The notes beneath the pieces were generated by a model. The model was not told the DNA's origin. It worked only from the letters and a program-made list of their open reading frames with translations, and ran no database searches. A DNA stretch of 64,000 nt from Phycisphaerales bacterium UBA3190 (GTDB lineage: Bacteria; Planctomycetota; Phycisphaerae; Phycisphaerales; UBA1924): positions 30,227 to 94,226 of the forward strand of contig DEXG01000028.1 of assembly GCA_002364005.1 (NCBI GenBank), given 5' to 3'. Positions within the stretch are counted from its first letter, which is position 1; each line of letters begins with the position of its first letter. Shown one piece after another: positions 1 through 9,640 of the stretch. A program made the position numbers and the translations under genes.

Positions 1-14
1 CGCTTTGCTCGGCA

Positions 15-38
15 CCTCCCCCGCATGTGCGGGGGAGG
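15..38. repeat. Perfect GC-rich hairpin downstream of dinB
   Basis: Bases 15-25 (CCTCCCCCGCA) are exactly complementary to bases 28-38, giving an 11-bp inverted repeat with almost no loop. It lies 37 bp beyond the dinB stop. No T-tract follows on either strand, so it is either a weak terminator or a dispersed palindrome. Its role is inferred only from its position. Confidence 0.5.
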
Positions 39-74
39 CCGCACTGCGCCGCGGTGCGTCGAGTACGGGCACCC

Positions 75-1319
75 CTATTGGTTGGGTTCTTCGGGCGGCT
101 GGTCGAGGGGCGTGACGGAGCCCGGGCCGTGGGCGCCGTGGCGGGGTTTGGCGCGGAGGGTGCTGGCGCGGGCGATGGCGTCTTTGCCGAACTTGTCGGC
201 GATGGCATCGCTCACGCGGTCGACGGCTCGGGATTTCTTGGACTCGGTGCCCTCGGTCTGGTCGAAGAGCCCCGCTTCGGGCGGTGCTTCGGTGAGCTGG
301 GAGAGGGCGACGCCGATGAGGCGGACGGGCTTGAACGAGCGGGCCCAGGTGTCGAAGAGCGATCGGGCGGCATCGTGGATCACGCGGGTCTCGTCGGTCT
401 GGTTGTCGAGGGTGGTGCCGCGGGTGATGGTCTCGAAGTCGCCGAAGCGGACTTTGATGCTCACGGTCTTGGCGTAGCGTTGGTGCTTGCGGAGCCGGGA
501 CGCGACATCCTGGGCCTGGCGGGCGATGAGGGCGCGGACCTCATCGGGGTCTTTCAGGTCGGTCGAGAAGGTGTGCTCATGGGAGATCGACTTGGCCTCA
601 CGGTCGAGTCGCACGGGGCGGTCGTCGATGCCCTGGGCGAGCTGGTGCAGGTGTAGGCCCTGATCGCCCATGCGGGCCACGAGGGTTTCGACGGGCATCC
701 GGCGCAGGTCGGCGACGGTGCGGATGCCCAGCTTGCCCAGCGATCGTTCGGCGCTGGGGCCGACGCCCCAGAGCTTGGTGACGGGGAGCGGGTCGAGGAT
801 TTGTTGGATGGTGTCGGGCTGGATGACGAAGAGCCCGTCGGGCTTGTTCATGTCGGAGGCGAGCTTGGCGAGGAACTTGTTGGGCGCGACGCCGACGGAG
901 CAGGTGAGTTGTGTTTCTTCGTGGACGAGTCGTCGGATCTGTTTGGCGATGTCGATGGGGGAGCCGAAGAGCTTGGTTGAGCCGGTGACATCGAGGAATG
1001 CCTCGTCGATGGAGATGGGCTGGATGGCGGGGGAGAAGCGTTCGAGGATTTCGAAGACCTGTTTGGAGACGGCCTTGTAGTCGCCGTGTCGTCCGGAGAC
1101 GATGATGGCGTTTGGGCAGAGGCGTTTGGCGATGGACATGGGCTGTGCGGAGTGGCAGCCGAAGGTTCGGGCCTCGTAGGAGGCGGCGGCGACGACGCCG
1201 CGTGGTCCATCGCCGCCCACGAGCAGGGGCTTCCCCCGGTATTGGGGATTGTCGCGCTGCTCGACGGACGCGAAAAAGGCGTCCATGTCGACATGCAGGA
1301 TGGCGCGGTGCGGGGGCAT
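75..1319 (-). CDS. dinB: DNA polymerase IV (Y-family translesion polymerase)
   Basis: A 414-residue protein with the full Y-family core. The N-terminal HVDMDAFFASVE motif carries the first metal-binding Asp (D11) and the aromatic steric-gate position (F15). SIDEAFLDV supplies D105 and E106. The middle SVGVAPNKFLAKLASDMNKP motif and the LWGVGP helix-hairpin-helix region fit DinB, and the little-finger domain occupies roughly residues 240-350. The family extends primers past damaged bases with low fidelity. No clear beta-clamp peptide was identified in the last 60 residues, though QLTEAPPEAGLF is a candidate. The gene is divergent from the membrane protein gene at 1362, with only 42 bp between the starts. 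I saw no recognisable LexA operator there. Confidence 0.95.
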   Translation of the reverse strand: MPPHRAILHVDMDAFFASVEQRDNPQYRGKPLLVGGDGPRGVVAAASYEARTFGCHSAQPMSIAKRLCPNAIIVSGRHGDYKAVSKQVFEILERFSPAIQPISIDEAFLDVTGSTKLFGSPIDIAKQIRRLVHEETQLTCSVGVAPNKFLAKLASDMNKPDGLFVIQPDTIQQILDPLPVTKLWGVGPSAERSLGKLGIRTVADLRRMPVETLVARMGDQGLHLHQLAQGIDDRPVRLDREAKSISHEHTFSTDLKDPDEVRALIARQAQDVASRLRKHQRYAKTVSIKVRFGDFETITRGTTLDNQTDETRVIHDAARSLFDTWARSFKPVRLIGVALSQLTEAPPEAGLFDQTEGTESKKSRAVDRVSDAIADKFGKDAIARASTLRAKPRHGAHGPGSVTPLDQPPEEPNQ

Positions 1320-1361
1320 GGGTGTATTTTAGGGGTGTCCGCTTTCTGGTATGTTTGGTGT

Positions 1362-2372
1362 ATGAAATGGATATGCATCTGGATATTGGCGTTGTGGTGT
1401 TCGTTGGTGTCGGCGGAGCCGTGGTACGAGTCGCTCGATGAGCCGCTGCACATCCGCTATCGGGTTGAGTTTCACGCGTCGATGAGCAATGCGGAGTTCG
1501 CGGCGATGGGGCGGCGGATCAATGGGCGGCCCGAGCACCCGGATCGGCGCGCCTATGAGATGGAGCGGGAGCGGCGCGAGCAGGGGCCGAGTGTGGTCGA
1601 GCATGAGCTGTGGGTGGATCATCGCGGGGTGCGTCGGTCCAATACCTCGAATACCGATGATGGTCTGTATTACGACGCGGGCAACAACGGCAAGACGGGC
1701 TGGATGCTCACACGCACTGGTCTGACGCTCGTTGATGCCGATGCGCCGAGTGTGCCCGGGCAGCCGGACCCGAAGGCGCGGCTCGAAGATCAGACACGGG
1801 ACCTGGGGCGGTTCTTTACCCGCGGCAAGACCATCGCCAGCGCGGTGGGGATCGGTGAAGACGCATGGGTCGCTGATGGTGATGCCTTGGTGGCGCAGAG
1901 CGAGCGGATGACTCTGCGTCTGGTTGAAGATGGGGAGGGCGTGAAGATCACGATCACCGAGGCGCAGAATCCTGAGTATGTCGGGACGGGCTGGTCGCTT
2001 GAGGGCGAGATTGAGATCGGGGATTCGGGGCGGATGCTGCCGAGCGTGTTCAACTCGTTTACTGCCGAGGGGCAGTTGGAACAGCGGGTGGTGCTCGAGG
2101 AGATCAGGGCGATTTCGGACAGCGAGATCAAGGCGGCGACGAGGATGCCGACGGTTGATGGCGAGGACCTCGTTCGCGGGGCGTTTACCTTTACGACGAT
2201 CCAAGACCATCGGGGCGGTGAGATCGTGCAGGAGACGCACGCGCCCGACGGCACGGTGAGCACGGAGCGGTACAACCCGAGCGGGCGGGGTTGGCTGCGC
2301 CCGGTGCTATGGGTCTTGGCGGGGGCGATCGTGGTGGTGTTGGTGTGGTTGCGGGTCAGGAGGGGGTCATGA
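1362..2372 (+). CDS. Hypothetical secreted, C-terminally anchored protein
   Basis: A 336-residue protein of unrecognised family. I chose the ATG at 1362 because it begins a signal peptide (MKWICIWILALWCSLVSA); the reading frame is open further upstream, but that part is antisense to dinB. The body is mixed charged with no recognised domain. A single hydrophobic helix (about residues 312-331, WVLAGAIVVVLVWLRVRR) followed by Arg residues would anchor it in the inner membrane with the body outside the cytoplasm. Its stop overlaps the start of the pseudopilin gene (ATGA), so the two are probably co-translated. A role connected with the pilin-like protein is inference only. Confidence 0.75.
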   Translation: MKWICIWILALWCSLVSAEPWYESLDEPLHIRYRVEFHASMSNAEFAAMGRRINGRPEHPDRRAYEMERERREQGPSVVEHELWVDHRGVRRSNTSNTDDGLYYDAGNNGKTGWMLTRTGLTLVDADAPSVPGQPDPKARLEDQTRDLGRFFTRGKTIASAVGIGEDAWVADGDALVAQSERMTLRLVEDGEGVKITITEAQNPEYVGTGWSLEGEIEIGDSGRMLPSVFNSFTAEGQLEQRVVLEEIRAISDSEIKAATRMPTVDGEDLVRGAFTFTTIQDHRGGEIVQETHAPDGTVSTERYNPSGRGWLRPVLWVLAGAIVVVLVWLRVRRGS

Positions 2373-3139
2373 AGAGGGAACATGTACGCGGCGGTTTCAC
2401 GCTGTTGGAGTTGTTGCTGGTGATTGCGTTGGTTGGGATCCTGGTCACGCTGCTACTGCCGACGCTTGGGCTGACGCGGGACCGGGCGATGCAAACCAAG
2501 GCGATGAGCGATCTGCGCCAGCACGCGACGGTGATGGGGATGTACGCGGGCGACTGGGACGACCTGTTCCCGTTCTTTGCCATCCCCGGCGCGAGCGAGA
2601 CGGTGATCCGGACCGAGCGGTATACCGATTCGTTCTCGTACTTCGATTCACATTCGTTCTGGCCGGTGGCGTTGGTGGACCGGTACTACCCAGATTACTC
2701 GGTTCATGATGAGGTGTTCCAGTCGCCGTACGCCAGGCAGACCAATTGGGGAGCCTGGGGTGTGTACGCGTATTCATGCTCGATGATCGCGGCTCCGGAT
2801 TACTGGGACCAGTCGACGCGTGAGGGTATCCACCAGTTGCGCCCGAACCGGGTGTCATCGGTGCGGTACCCCGGGAGCAAGGCCCTGCTGAGCTTCGACC
2901 CGTGGCGCTGGTCATGGCCCGCGCGTCAGGGGATGACGCGCGAGGGGGTGCTGGATCGCACAACCCTGATCGCGACGGTCAGTGGGGGTGTGGAGCGAAC
3001 AACGGTTGGCCAGCTGGGCGAGACGATTCCAACGGGTGATGGGCACGACCCGGCGCTGGGCTTTGTTTCTCATCGTCAGGGTTGGACGCCGTCGGGGATG
3101 CACACGCTGCGTGGTGTCGAGGGTCGGGATCTGCCTTGA
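2369..3139 (+). CDS. Type II secretion / pilin-like prepilin (pseudopilin)
   Basis: A 256-residue protein with a textbook prepilin N-terminus: a basic leader of nine residues ending in Gly, then FTLLELLLVIALVGILVTL with the conserved Glu at +5 after the cleavage site (E14). A prepilin peptidase would cut between G9 and F10 and methylate F10. The C-terminal domain, rich in Tyr, Trp and Ser, is not assignable. The 30-nt ORF extension upstream was rejected because the leader motif begins at 2369. Planctomycetes encode many such orphan PulG-like proteins. I do not see the DGSV-like end of the DUF1559 subfamily, so I leave it as a general pseudopilin. It overlaps the preceding gene by four bases. 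Confidence 0.85.
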   Translation: MKREHVRGGFTLLELLLVIALVGILVTLLLPTLGLTRDRAMQTKAMSDLRQHATVMGMYAGDWDDLFPFFAIPGASETVIRTERYTDSFSYFDSHSFWPVALVDRYYPDYSVHDEVFQSPYARQTNWGAWGVYAYSCSMIAAPDYWDQSTREGIHQLRPNRVSSVRYPGSKALLSFDPWRWSWPARQGMTREGVLDRTTLIATVSGGVERTTVGQLGETIPTGDGHDPALGFVSHRQGWTPSGMHTLRGVEGRDLP

Positions 3140-3227
3140 TGCATGAATAGGGCGATTGGGGCTGGTTTCAAGAAGACTAAGTTTTTATCGCCTTGATCGG
3201 GCATGGGGTGCGTACACAATTAGCACC

Positions 3228-4775
3228 ATGATCTACCGAACTGCACTATTGCGAACAACACTCTGTGCCACGACCCTGGGAGCGCTGGTTTCGTGTACGC
3301 CTCAGAAAACCGAGCCCAAGAAGCCCGTGGAGGCGCAGCCGGTTGAGACTGGTACAGCCGAGGAACAGCAGGCGAAGGTGGTGCAGGATCAGATCGCGGC
3401 CGAGGCGGCGCAGCAGGCGACGGCGGTGTCGCAGCTGGCCGATGCGCGCCAGGTGCAGGCGCAGGTGATGGACTTTGCCGACGAGATGATGCTGCGATTG
3501 GCCGAGGCGATTGATCAGATCGAGGGGCAGGCGCAGAGCATCGACGGGCGAACGGTGGCCCACCGGCTCAAGTACACGGTTTCGCACGGGGCGACGATCA
3601 TCGCGGCCGCCCAGAACCCCCGCATCGCGCTGGTCGACATGTATGTCATGATCTCGCTGCAGCGGGCGCTGCTCGAGCGGAAGATCATCCCGGAGTACTA
3701 CGGGCCCGAGGCCGATCGGCTGCTCGAGACATTCCAGACCAGTGAGCTGGAGATCAAGGGGCTGGCGAGCAAGGCGCTGACGCCCGAGCAGCTCGCGGAG
3801 ATCGATCGGCTGATCGCCCAGTGGCTTGAGAACAACCCGAACCGGGTGTACGCGGGCTATGTGCGTCTCTCCGAGTTTTCCGCGGCTCGTCAGGTTTCGA
3901 CGGCCGCGGCGCAGAAGGGGCGCGCGTCCAATGTGCTGGGGTTCCTGTTCATCGATCCGCTGGCGGGGCTGGACCCGACGACGCGTGAGATCGAGCAGGC
4001 GCGACTGCTGGCCGAGCGTGCGTTCTTTTATATGCAACGCATGCCCATGCTCATCAGCTGGCAGGCGGAGCTGCTGGTCATGGACACCATCAGCGAGCCC
4101 GAGTCGCGCCAGGTGCTGGGCAGTGTTGAATCGCTGTCGGCTTCGGTCGAGCAGATCACCAAGGATGTGAACGAGCTGAACGAACGCTTCCCGAAGCTGA
4201 TCAGCGATGAACGCCAGGCCATCCTTGAGCAGCTCAACGCGACGATCGACGAGCAGCGTGAGAAGTCGATCGATCAGGCGTTTGAGGGACTCAGCGCGGA
4301 ACGCCAGGCGTTGATCGACCAGCTCGTCGAGCAGGAGGCGGAGCTGCGCCCGATGATCACCGACCTGCGCCAGACGGTCGATTCGACCACGGCGTTGAGC
4401 GATTCGGTGCGAGAGACGACGGCCCAGTTCAAAGAGCTGGCCAAGCTGCTGCGCCTCGACGAGCCCGGTGACCCCGACGCCGATCCCACGAGCATCAAGG
4501 ACTTCACCGAGGCCTTGCGCGAGACGACGACTGCGGCGGCGGAGCTGGTGAAGCTGAGCGAGTCGATCAAGGGCACGACCGCGCCCGATGCGCTTGAGGA
4601 GCGCTTGGTGATGATCGAGCAGCGTCTGATGAATGCCGAGGAATCGGCCAATCGGGTGATGGACCGGGCGTTCCGATTGGCGATCACGCTGGTGGTGGTG
4701 TTGATCGTGGGGTTGCTGCTGGTGGTGGGGCTGGGGGCGTGGCTGCGGGGGCGTGCGGCGAAGCCCGCGGCGTGA
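3228..4775 (+). CDS. Coiled-coil lipoprotein with C-terminal membrane helix
   Basis: A 515-residue protein. The start at 3228 gives a signal peptide with a lipobox ending at C23 (GALVSC), so it is probably lipidated. Long, charged, Glu/Gln/Ala-rich helical stretches (about residues 40-130 and 300-470) predict coiled coil. A final hydrophobic helix (about 479-503, LAITLVVVLIVGLLLVVGLG) precedes a short basic tail. An N-terminal lipid anchor together with a C-terminal membrane helix is unusual and suggests a periplasmic protein tethered at both ends. TTGATC (3193-3198), a 16-bp spacer and CACAAT (3215-3220) could form a promoter just before the ATG. Family not recognised. Confidence 0.75.
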   Translation: MIYRTALLRTTLCATTLGALVSCTPQKTEPKKPVEAQPVETGTAEEQQAKVVQDQIAAEAAQQATAVSQLADARQVQAQVMDFADEMMLRLAEAIDQIEGQAQSIDGRTVAHRLKYTVSHGATIIAAAQNPRIALVDMYVMISLQRALLERKIIPEYYGPEADRLLETFQTSELEIKGLASKALTPEQLAEIDRLIAQWLENNPNRVYAGYVRLSEFSAARQVSTAAAQKGRASNVLGFLFIDPLAGLDPTTREIEQARLLAERAFFYMQRMPMLISWQAELLVMDTISEPESRQVLGSVESLSASVEQITKDVNELNERFPKLISDERQAILEQLNATIDEQREKSIDQAFEGLSAERQALIDQLVEQEAELRPMITDLRQTVDSTTALSDSVRETTAQFKELAKLLRLDEPGDPDADPTSIKDFTEALRETTTAAAELVKLSESIKGTTAPDALEERLVMIEQRLMNAEESANRVMDRAFRLAITLVVVLIVGLLLVVGLGAWLRGRAAKPAA

Positions 4776-4784
4776 TTTGAGTCA

Positions 4785-5360
4785 CTAGGTTTCGTTTGAG
4801 TGATTGGTGATGATCTGCCGGACGAGTTCGCTTTCGTCTTGTCGTGCGAGCTCGATGAGTTGGGCTCGTCTTTCGTGTTGCTGTGCTTGATCCCAGTACG
4901 AGATCGGTAGATCGAGGAGTGCAGAAGCTCCTGCGGCTCGAATCGATGGGTTGGTTGTGAACATCGCATCTTCTATAAAGGTCAGGTGCAGCAGTGAGAA
5001 GAGTTCAAGCTCGATCGCTGTTTCGATGAACCACCAAGCGTTTTCCGTGCAGTTCGAAGTGCTGACAATATGAGGGATTGCGAGATAGAGAACACAGCAG
5101 CGATCCTTTTCGGATATCGACGGGAATGCTTCAGCGAAGTACATGTAAGTAGGACACTCGTCACGGATCCTGAATCGACATACAGCTGAAGCGATCGACG
5201 AGAACGCTACGGCGCGAGTGCAATCATCGAGATCGCCACTCACATTCATCAGGCACCCAAGTCCGTCCATGAGTTGATGATGGATCTTGTCCGCTGAGGC
5301 GGTTGATTCCCCCTGGTAGGCGTGACGGTACAACTCACTAAAGCGTGCTTGTTTACTCAT
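4785..5360 (-). CDS. Hypothetical helical protein, atypical composition
   Basis: A 191-residue protein with no signal peptide and no recognised motif. It is rich in alternating hydrophobic helices and has several Cys residues, which could suggest a short HEAT/ARM-like fold. The coding sequence is visibly less GC-rich than its neighbours, and synonymous positions lack the strong G/C preference, hinting at recent acquisition. GGAG nine bases before the ATG is a plausible ribosome site. It converges with the lipoprotein gene, nine bases away. Function unknown. Confidence 0.6.
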   Translation of the reverse strand: MSKQARFSELYRHAYQGESTASADKIHHQLMDGLGCLMNVSGDLDDCTRAVAFSSIASAVCRFRIRDECPTYMYFAEAFPSISEKDRCCVLYLAIPHIVSTSNCTENAWWFIETAIELELFSLLHLTFIEDAMFTTNPSIRAAGASALLDLPISYWDQAQQHERRAQLIELARQDESELVRQIITNHSNET

Positions 5361-5396
5361 ACTTCAAACTCCAGCACGCTCGATTCTATCTCCTGA

Positions 5397-7118
5397 TCAC
5401 AGAATCCCCAGCGAGTCGCCCATCATGTGCCCGGCTCGGTTGCTGGTGGCGCTGGGGTCGAGCATGGCGTCGAGGTCGGCCGGGAGGATCATCTTGAAGC
5501 TGGCGCCCTTGCCGGGTGTGGATTCGAGGCGGATGCGTCCCTTGTGCTCGTAGACGATGCGTTTGGTCACGGCGAGGCCCAGGCCGGTGCCCTTGAGGCC
5601 CTTGGTGGTGTTGAAGGGCTCGAAGATCCAGGCGAGTTTGTCCTGCTCGACACCCGGGCCGTTGTCGATGACATTGATGGTGACGGCGGGGCGGAGCATG
5701 CTGCCGGGCTTGGCCGGGTCGGGGCGGGACTCGTTGAACGAGACGCGCACGGTCACCGCGCCGGTGTCGTTGGGGACCGCTTCGATCGCGTTGGTCAGCA
5801 GGTTCATCAGCGCCTGATGGATCAGCCCCGGGTCGATCATGATGGGGGGCATCTCGGGGTCGGCATCGACGATCAGGGCGATGTTCTTCTCTTGGCAGGG
5901 CTTTTCCAGCAGCAGGGCGCACTCTTCGACGACCTTGTTGATGGGGGTCAGCTCGAGTTCGAGCTGGAGCTTGCGTCCGAAGGCGAGCATGTTCATGGTG
6001 AGCGAGGCGATGCGGTCGAGGTTTCGGCGGAGGATGCCCCAGCCGTTCTTGGCGATGGCCAGGTCGTTCTTGTGCAGCCCGATCTCGACGACATCGGCCC
6101 CGCCCCGCAGCCCTTGGAGGATGTTTTTGATGGAGTGCGAGAGGGAGGCGACGGTCTCGCCGATGGCGGCCATGCGTTCGCTGTTGACGCGCTTGAGGTG
6201 TTCCTCGGCGTTGGCCAGGGCCAGGCCGGTGTGCTGCCCGATCGCGTTGAGCAGTTCGAGCTGCTCCTTGACGAAGGCGTGGTTCTGGGTTGACGAGTCG
6301 ATGTAGATGGCGCCGAAGACATGGTCGCCGAAGAGGATGGGCGAGCAGATGGCCGAGCGGATCTGGTACTGCTGGACCGAGTCGCCCGAGACGAAGCGGG
6401 GGTCGGTCATGGCGTTGGTGGTGAGGACGCCCTCGCCCAGCGTGGCCATGTTGAGGATGGTGCGGGAGACATGGATGGTGGAGTCCTCGTCGGGCTTGGG
6501 CGGGTTGGCGTAGCGGACCACGCCCGGGACGAGTGGCTCGTCGTCGCTGACGCCCTGGATCATGATCACGCCGCGCTCGGGCTTGAACTCGTTGAAGACG
6601 AGGTCCATGACTGCTTCGAGCAGCTCACGGTTGTTCATGATGCGTGCGGTCAGGGCGGTGAGGGTATAGATGACGCGCAGGTGGTCGACGGCTGCTCCGG
6701 GCGTGTCGGGGTCCTCGGTGGCGTCGCTGCCGATGAATGAGTCGGCCTGGGTGACGATGCGTTCCTCGACCTCGGTTTCCATGTCCAGGTCGTCGCTGAT
6801 GTGGACCTTGGGCTTCTTGGCCAGGTTTACCGGGTCGCCGAAGAGGAAGACGGTGGCCCCGACGCGGATCTCGTCGCCGGGTTCGAGGCGGATGCGGTCC
6901 TTGATGGCCACGCCGTTGACGATGGTGCCGTTCTGTGACTGGAGATCGCGGAGGTACCAGGTATCGCCGTCGGGCGTGAGCTCGGCGTGTCGTCGTGAGA
7001 CGGTGTTGTCGGTGATGGGCAGTGCCTCGGTCGATCGCCCCAGCAGCTGGGGCTGATCGGTGGGGAGCTGGAATCCCTTGCCCTTATCGGGGCCCTCGAT
7101 GATGGTCAGTGTGAGCAT
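5397..7118 (-). CDS. FHA-GAF sensor histidine kinase
   Basis: A 573-residue soluble kinase with no membrane helices. Residues 1-95 are a forkhead-associated domain (GRS, SRRHAEL, SQNGTIVNG) that would bind phosphothreonine peptides. Residues about 145-305 are a GAF domain. The dimerisation/phosphoacceptor region contains SLSHSIKN with the likely phospho-His at H328. The ATPase domain has a CA-type N box, VIDNGPGVEQ, the F box FEPFNTTK and GTGLGL. The SHSIKN-NILQGLRGG form resembles the kinases that feed NtrC-type regulators, but no response regulator is encoded nearby, so it is an orphan in this window. It is divergent from holA. Confidence 0.9.
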   Translation of the reverse strand: MLTLTIIEGPDKGKGFQLPTDQPQLLGRSTEALPITDNTVSRRHAELTPDGDTWYLRDLQSQNGTIVNGVAIKDRIRLEPGDEIRVGATVFLFGDPVNLAKKPKVHISDDLDMETEVEERIVTQADSFIGSDATEDPDTPGAAVDHLRVIYTLTALTARIMNNRELLEAVMDLVFNEFKPERGVIMIQGVSDDEPLVPGVVRYANPPKPDEDSTIHVSRTILNMATLGEGVLTTNAMTDPRFVSGDSVQQYQIRSAICSPILFGDHVFGAIYIDSSTQNHAFVKEQLELLNAIGQHTGLALANAEEHLKRVNSERMAAIGETVASLSHSIKNILQGLRGGADVVEIGLHKNDLAIAKNGWGILRRNLDRIASLTMNMLAFGRKLQLELELTPINKVVEECALLLEKPCQEKNIALIVDADPEMPPIMIDPGLIHQALMNLLTNAIEAVPNDTGAVTVRVSFNESRPDPAKPGSMLRPAVTINVIDNGPGVEQDKLAWIFEPFNTTKGLKGTGLGLAVTKRIVYEHKGRIRLESTPGKGASFKMILPADLDAMLDPSATSNRAGHMMGDSLGIL

Positions 7119-7209
7119 GGAACCTGATCGTATCGGATTCTGGGCCCGATGGGTATGCCTGGGCGGATTGAGTCGGACGCGGGGGGCGGGTGATTGCTAT
7201 CGTGTATGC

Positions 7210-8238
7210 ATGGCCAAGCGTGGATCTGGCAGCTCGAAATCGCCCAGCCGGGCACCAACCGCCGACGATCGGGTGGTGGTGCTGGGTGGCAAGGAGCTGT
7301 TCCTGCGTGATCAGTACACGAGCATGCTGCGTACGGCGTTGCAGGACGCCCACGGCGAGATCGAGACCTTCAAGTTCGCGGGCGAGTCGGTCGAGATCGC
7401 CAGCGTGCTTGATGAGTGCCGATCGTTTGGGCTGATGAGCAGCCACAAGCTGGTGATCGTGGATGAGGCCGACAAGTTCGTCAACGAGCACACGCGTCCG
7501 ATGCTGGCGCGGTATGCCGACGACCCGAGCGAGCAGGCGACGCTGGTGCTCCGGGCCAATACCTGGCGTCCGGGGAATCTGGACAAGTCGATTGCCAAGT
7601 GCGGGGTGGTGGTCAAGTGCGATCAGATTGAGCCGGCGATGGCGATCAAGTGGACCCAGGCGCGGGCCCAGCGGGCGTACCAATCGTCGATCGGGCCTCG
7701 TGAGGCCTCGATCCTCGTTGAGCGGCTGGGTGCGGACCTGGGGAAGATCGATGCCGAGCTTGGCAAGCTGGCGACAGCCGCGGGCCAGACCGAAGGCAAG
7801 CCCAACCCGATCAGCGAGGGGCTGATCTTGGAGATGGTGGCGCTGACCCGCGAGGAGGACAGCCCGTGGGTGATCCAGGAGCCCCTGCTCAGCGGCGACC
7901 CGGAGTACACGCTTCAGCGTCTGCGGATCGTGCTGGAGAACTCGGGCAAGGGGCAGCATGTCCCGGTTTCGTACGCGTGTATTGACCTGGCACGCAAGAT
8001 CGTGGGGGCCTGCGAGGGTGCGGCCAGCGGCCAGAACCTCAATACGGTGGCCAAGGACCTCAAGCTCTGGGGCCCCGGCCGAGACGCGATCATGCGTCTT
8101 TCCAAGCGGGTCAGCCCGCAGCAGGCCCGCGAGCTTCTCGATGCGTGTGTGCGGGGTGATATGAGCATCAAGCGCTCTGCAGACCCGGTCCGCACGCTGG
8201 AAGTGCTGGCGCTGCGTTTCGCGGCATTGGTGCGTTGA
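7210..8238 (+). CDS. holA: DNA polymerase III delta subunit (clamp-loader subunit)
   Basis: A 342-residue protein with the delta-family pattern: an N-terminal strand with GGKELFLRDQY in place of the degenerate P-loop region, VIVDEADKF in the Walker-B-like position, and the long helical collar domain at the C-terminus (LRIVLENSGKGQHVPVSY onward). The delta subunit opens the sliding clamp during loading. I chose the ATG at 7210 because 50 upstream in-frame residues are antisense to the kinase start and look non-coding. The first 18 residues (Ser/Lys/Arg-rich) are probably disordered. Delta sequences diverge strongly, so the call rests on overall pattern and length. Confidence 0.8.
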   Translation: MAKRGSGSSKSPSRAPTADDRVVVLGGKELFLRDQYTSMLRTALQDAHGEIETFKFAGESVEIASVLDECRSFGLMSSHKLVIVDEADKFVNEHTRPMLARYADDPSEQATLVLRANTWRPGNLDKSIAKCGVVVKCDQIEPAMAIKWTQARAQRAYQSSIGPREASILVERLGADLGKIDAELGKLATAAGQTEGKPNPISEGLILEMVALTREEDSPWVIQEPLLSGDPEYTLQRLRIVLENSGKGQHVPVSYACIDLARKIVGACEGAASGQNLNTVAKDLKLWGPGRDAIMRLSKRVSPQQARELLDACVRGDMSIKRSADPVRTLEVLALRFAALVR

Positions 8239-8326
8239 GCGAAAAGCCATCAAGTTCTGGACGAGTTCCCGGCTGATTGTCGATGTTTTACACGGTCTGG
8301 ACACGGCATGCAGGAGGCAGCGCCAT

Positions 8327-9637
8327 ATGAGCGGGACATGCTCACAACACGAAAACAGGGTTTTTCGCACGCACCACGGCGTTGCGACGCTGGCGGTCTT
8401 GCTGCTGCTGCAGGGTTGCGGCGGCGGCGGCGGTGGAGCGGCCCGGTCTCCAGACACCAGCACCCCGGTCAATACGGGGCTGGCCAACATCAACGAAACG
8501 CCGGCCCTGGCCCTGCCCGAGCACGACGGGCTGCTCGAGCCCGATCGGGACGAGGAGATGATCCGGGCCCAGATCGAGGAATCAGCGCGGCAGCTGAGTG
8601 TCTACTTCACGAACCTGGAGCTTGATGGGCCGCCCGATACGGGTGAGACAGCCGCGCCCAGGCCCACCAGCAGTTCGAGCATCGCGCAGCAGAACTCGGC
8701 CACCCAGCGCCCGACGCAGCAGACGAACACGCGGCCTGAGCAAGTCACGCAGACACCCGTCCGAGCCCAGCCCAACCCCGAAGTGGTTGCGGGCAACGAC
8801 GACGGCGGCGTGCGGGTCTCCCTGCTGGAACTCTCGGGCAACACCGAGGCGCCAGCGGCAGAGCCAACGCAAGAGGAAGAACCCGAGCAGGCCAATGAGC
8901 CCGTGAGCGCCATCGAGCAGGACCCGCGCGATCGTCGTGACACGCTGGCCCATGAGCTGGCCAGCATCCTGTCGGATCTGGTTGAGTCGGGTCAGGACCC
9001 GGGGGCTTCGGCCTTGGCCCTGGCTTCGCTCGAGACGCTGCTGCCTGAGGATACCGGTGCGTTGGTCGATGACGGGGTGCTCTCTGAGCCCGAGCGGGCG
9101 TCGCTCGACGCGGTGCGTTCGTTGCTGGGGGCGATGACGAGTGAGGGCGAGCTTGTTTCGCCCGATCAGATGTCGGAGCGTCTTGAGCAGGTCAAGCACC
9201 AGATTGACGCGTGGGCGGGGCTTTCGATCAAGCGGGCGGCTTTGTGCACGCGGGTCGATGGGTACGGGCGGTATGAGACCTTCCCGAGCTATCGGTTTGC
9301 CGCCGGCCAGGCCCATGAGGTGATCGTGTATACCGAGCTTGATCGGTTCACGCAGCGGGAATCGATCGGCCCGGACGGGCAGACGCGGTATGGGATTGAG
9401 TTGTCGCAGCGGTTGGAGTTGTATCACGCGGCGGACGATCTGAACACCTGGAATCGGGCGGCCGAGACGGTGCGGGATGAGTCGCGCAATCGCCTGCGGG
9501 ACTACTACCTGACGAACCGGGTGTTCCTGCCTGCCAATCTGGGCGTGGGGCGGTATCACCTGAAGATCGTGATGCGGGACCTGATCGGCGAGAAGGTCGC
9601 CGAGACGATTATCCCGATCGAGATCGTGGTGCGATGA
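8327..9637 (+). CDS. Hypothetical lipoprotein with Gly run and low-complexity linker
   Basis: A 436-residue protein. A strong AGGAGG site precedes the ATG. The signal peptide ends in a lipobox at C31 (LLLQGC) followed directly by six Gly, so the mature protein should be lipid-anchored; the Gly run probably acts as a flexible tether. Residues about 50-200 are a Pro/Gln/Thr/Glu-rich linker, then a helical region and a C-terminal domain (about 290-436) with several aromatic residues (GYGRYETFPSYRF) that looks folded. No family recognised. It stands alone between holA and the recR leader. Confidence 0.8.
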   Translation: MSGTCSQHENRVFRTHHGVATLAVLLLLQGCGGGGGGAARSPDTSTPVNTGLANINETPALALPEHDGLLEPDRDEEMIRAQIEESARQLSVYFTNLELDGPPDTGETAAPRPTSSSSIAQQNSATQRPTQQTNTRPEQVTQTPVRAQPNPEVVAGNDDGGVRVSLLELSGNTEAPAAEPTQEEEPEQANEPVSAIEQDPRDRRDTLAHELASILSDLVESGQDPGASALALASLETLLPEDTGALVDDGVLSEPERASLDAVRSLLGAMTSEGELVSPDQMSERLEQVKHQIDAWAGLSIKRAALCTRVDGYGRYETFPSYRFAAGQAHEVIVYTELDRFTQRESIGPDGQTRYGIELSQRLELYHAADDLNTWNRAAETVRDESRNRLRDYYLTNRVFLPANLGVGRYHLKIVMRDLIGEKVAETIIPIEIVVR

Positions 9638-9640
9638 GTT

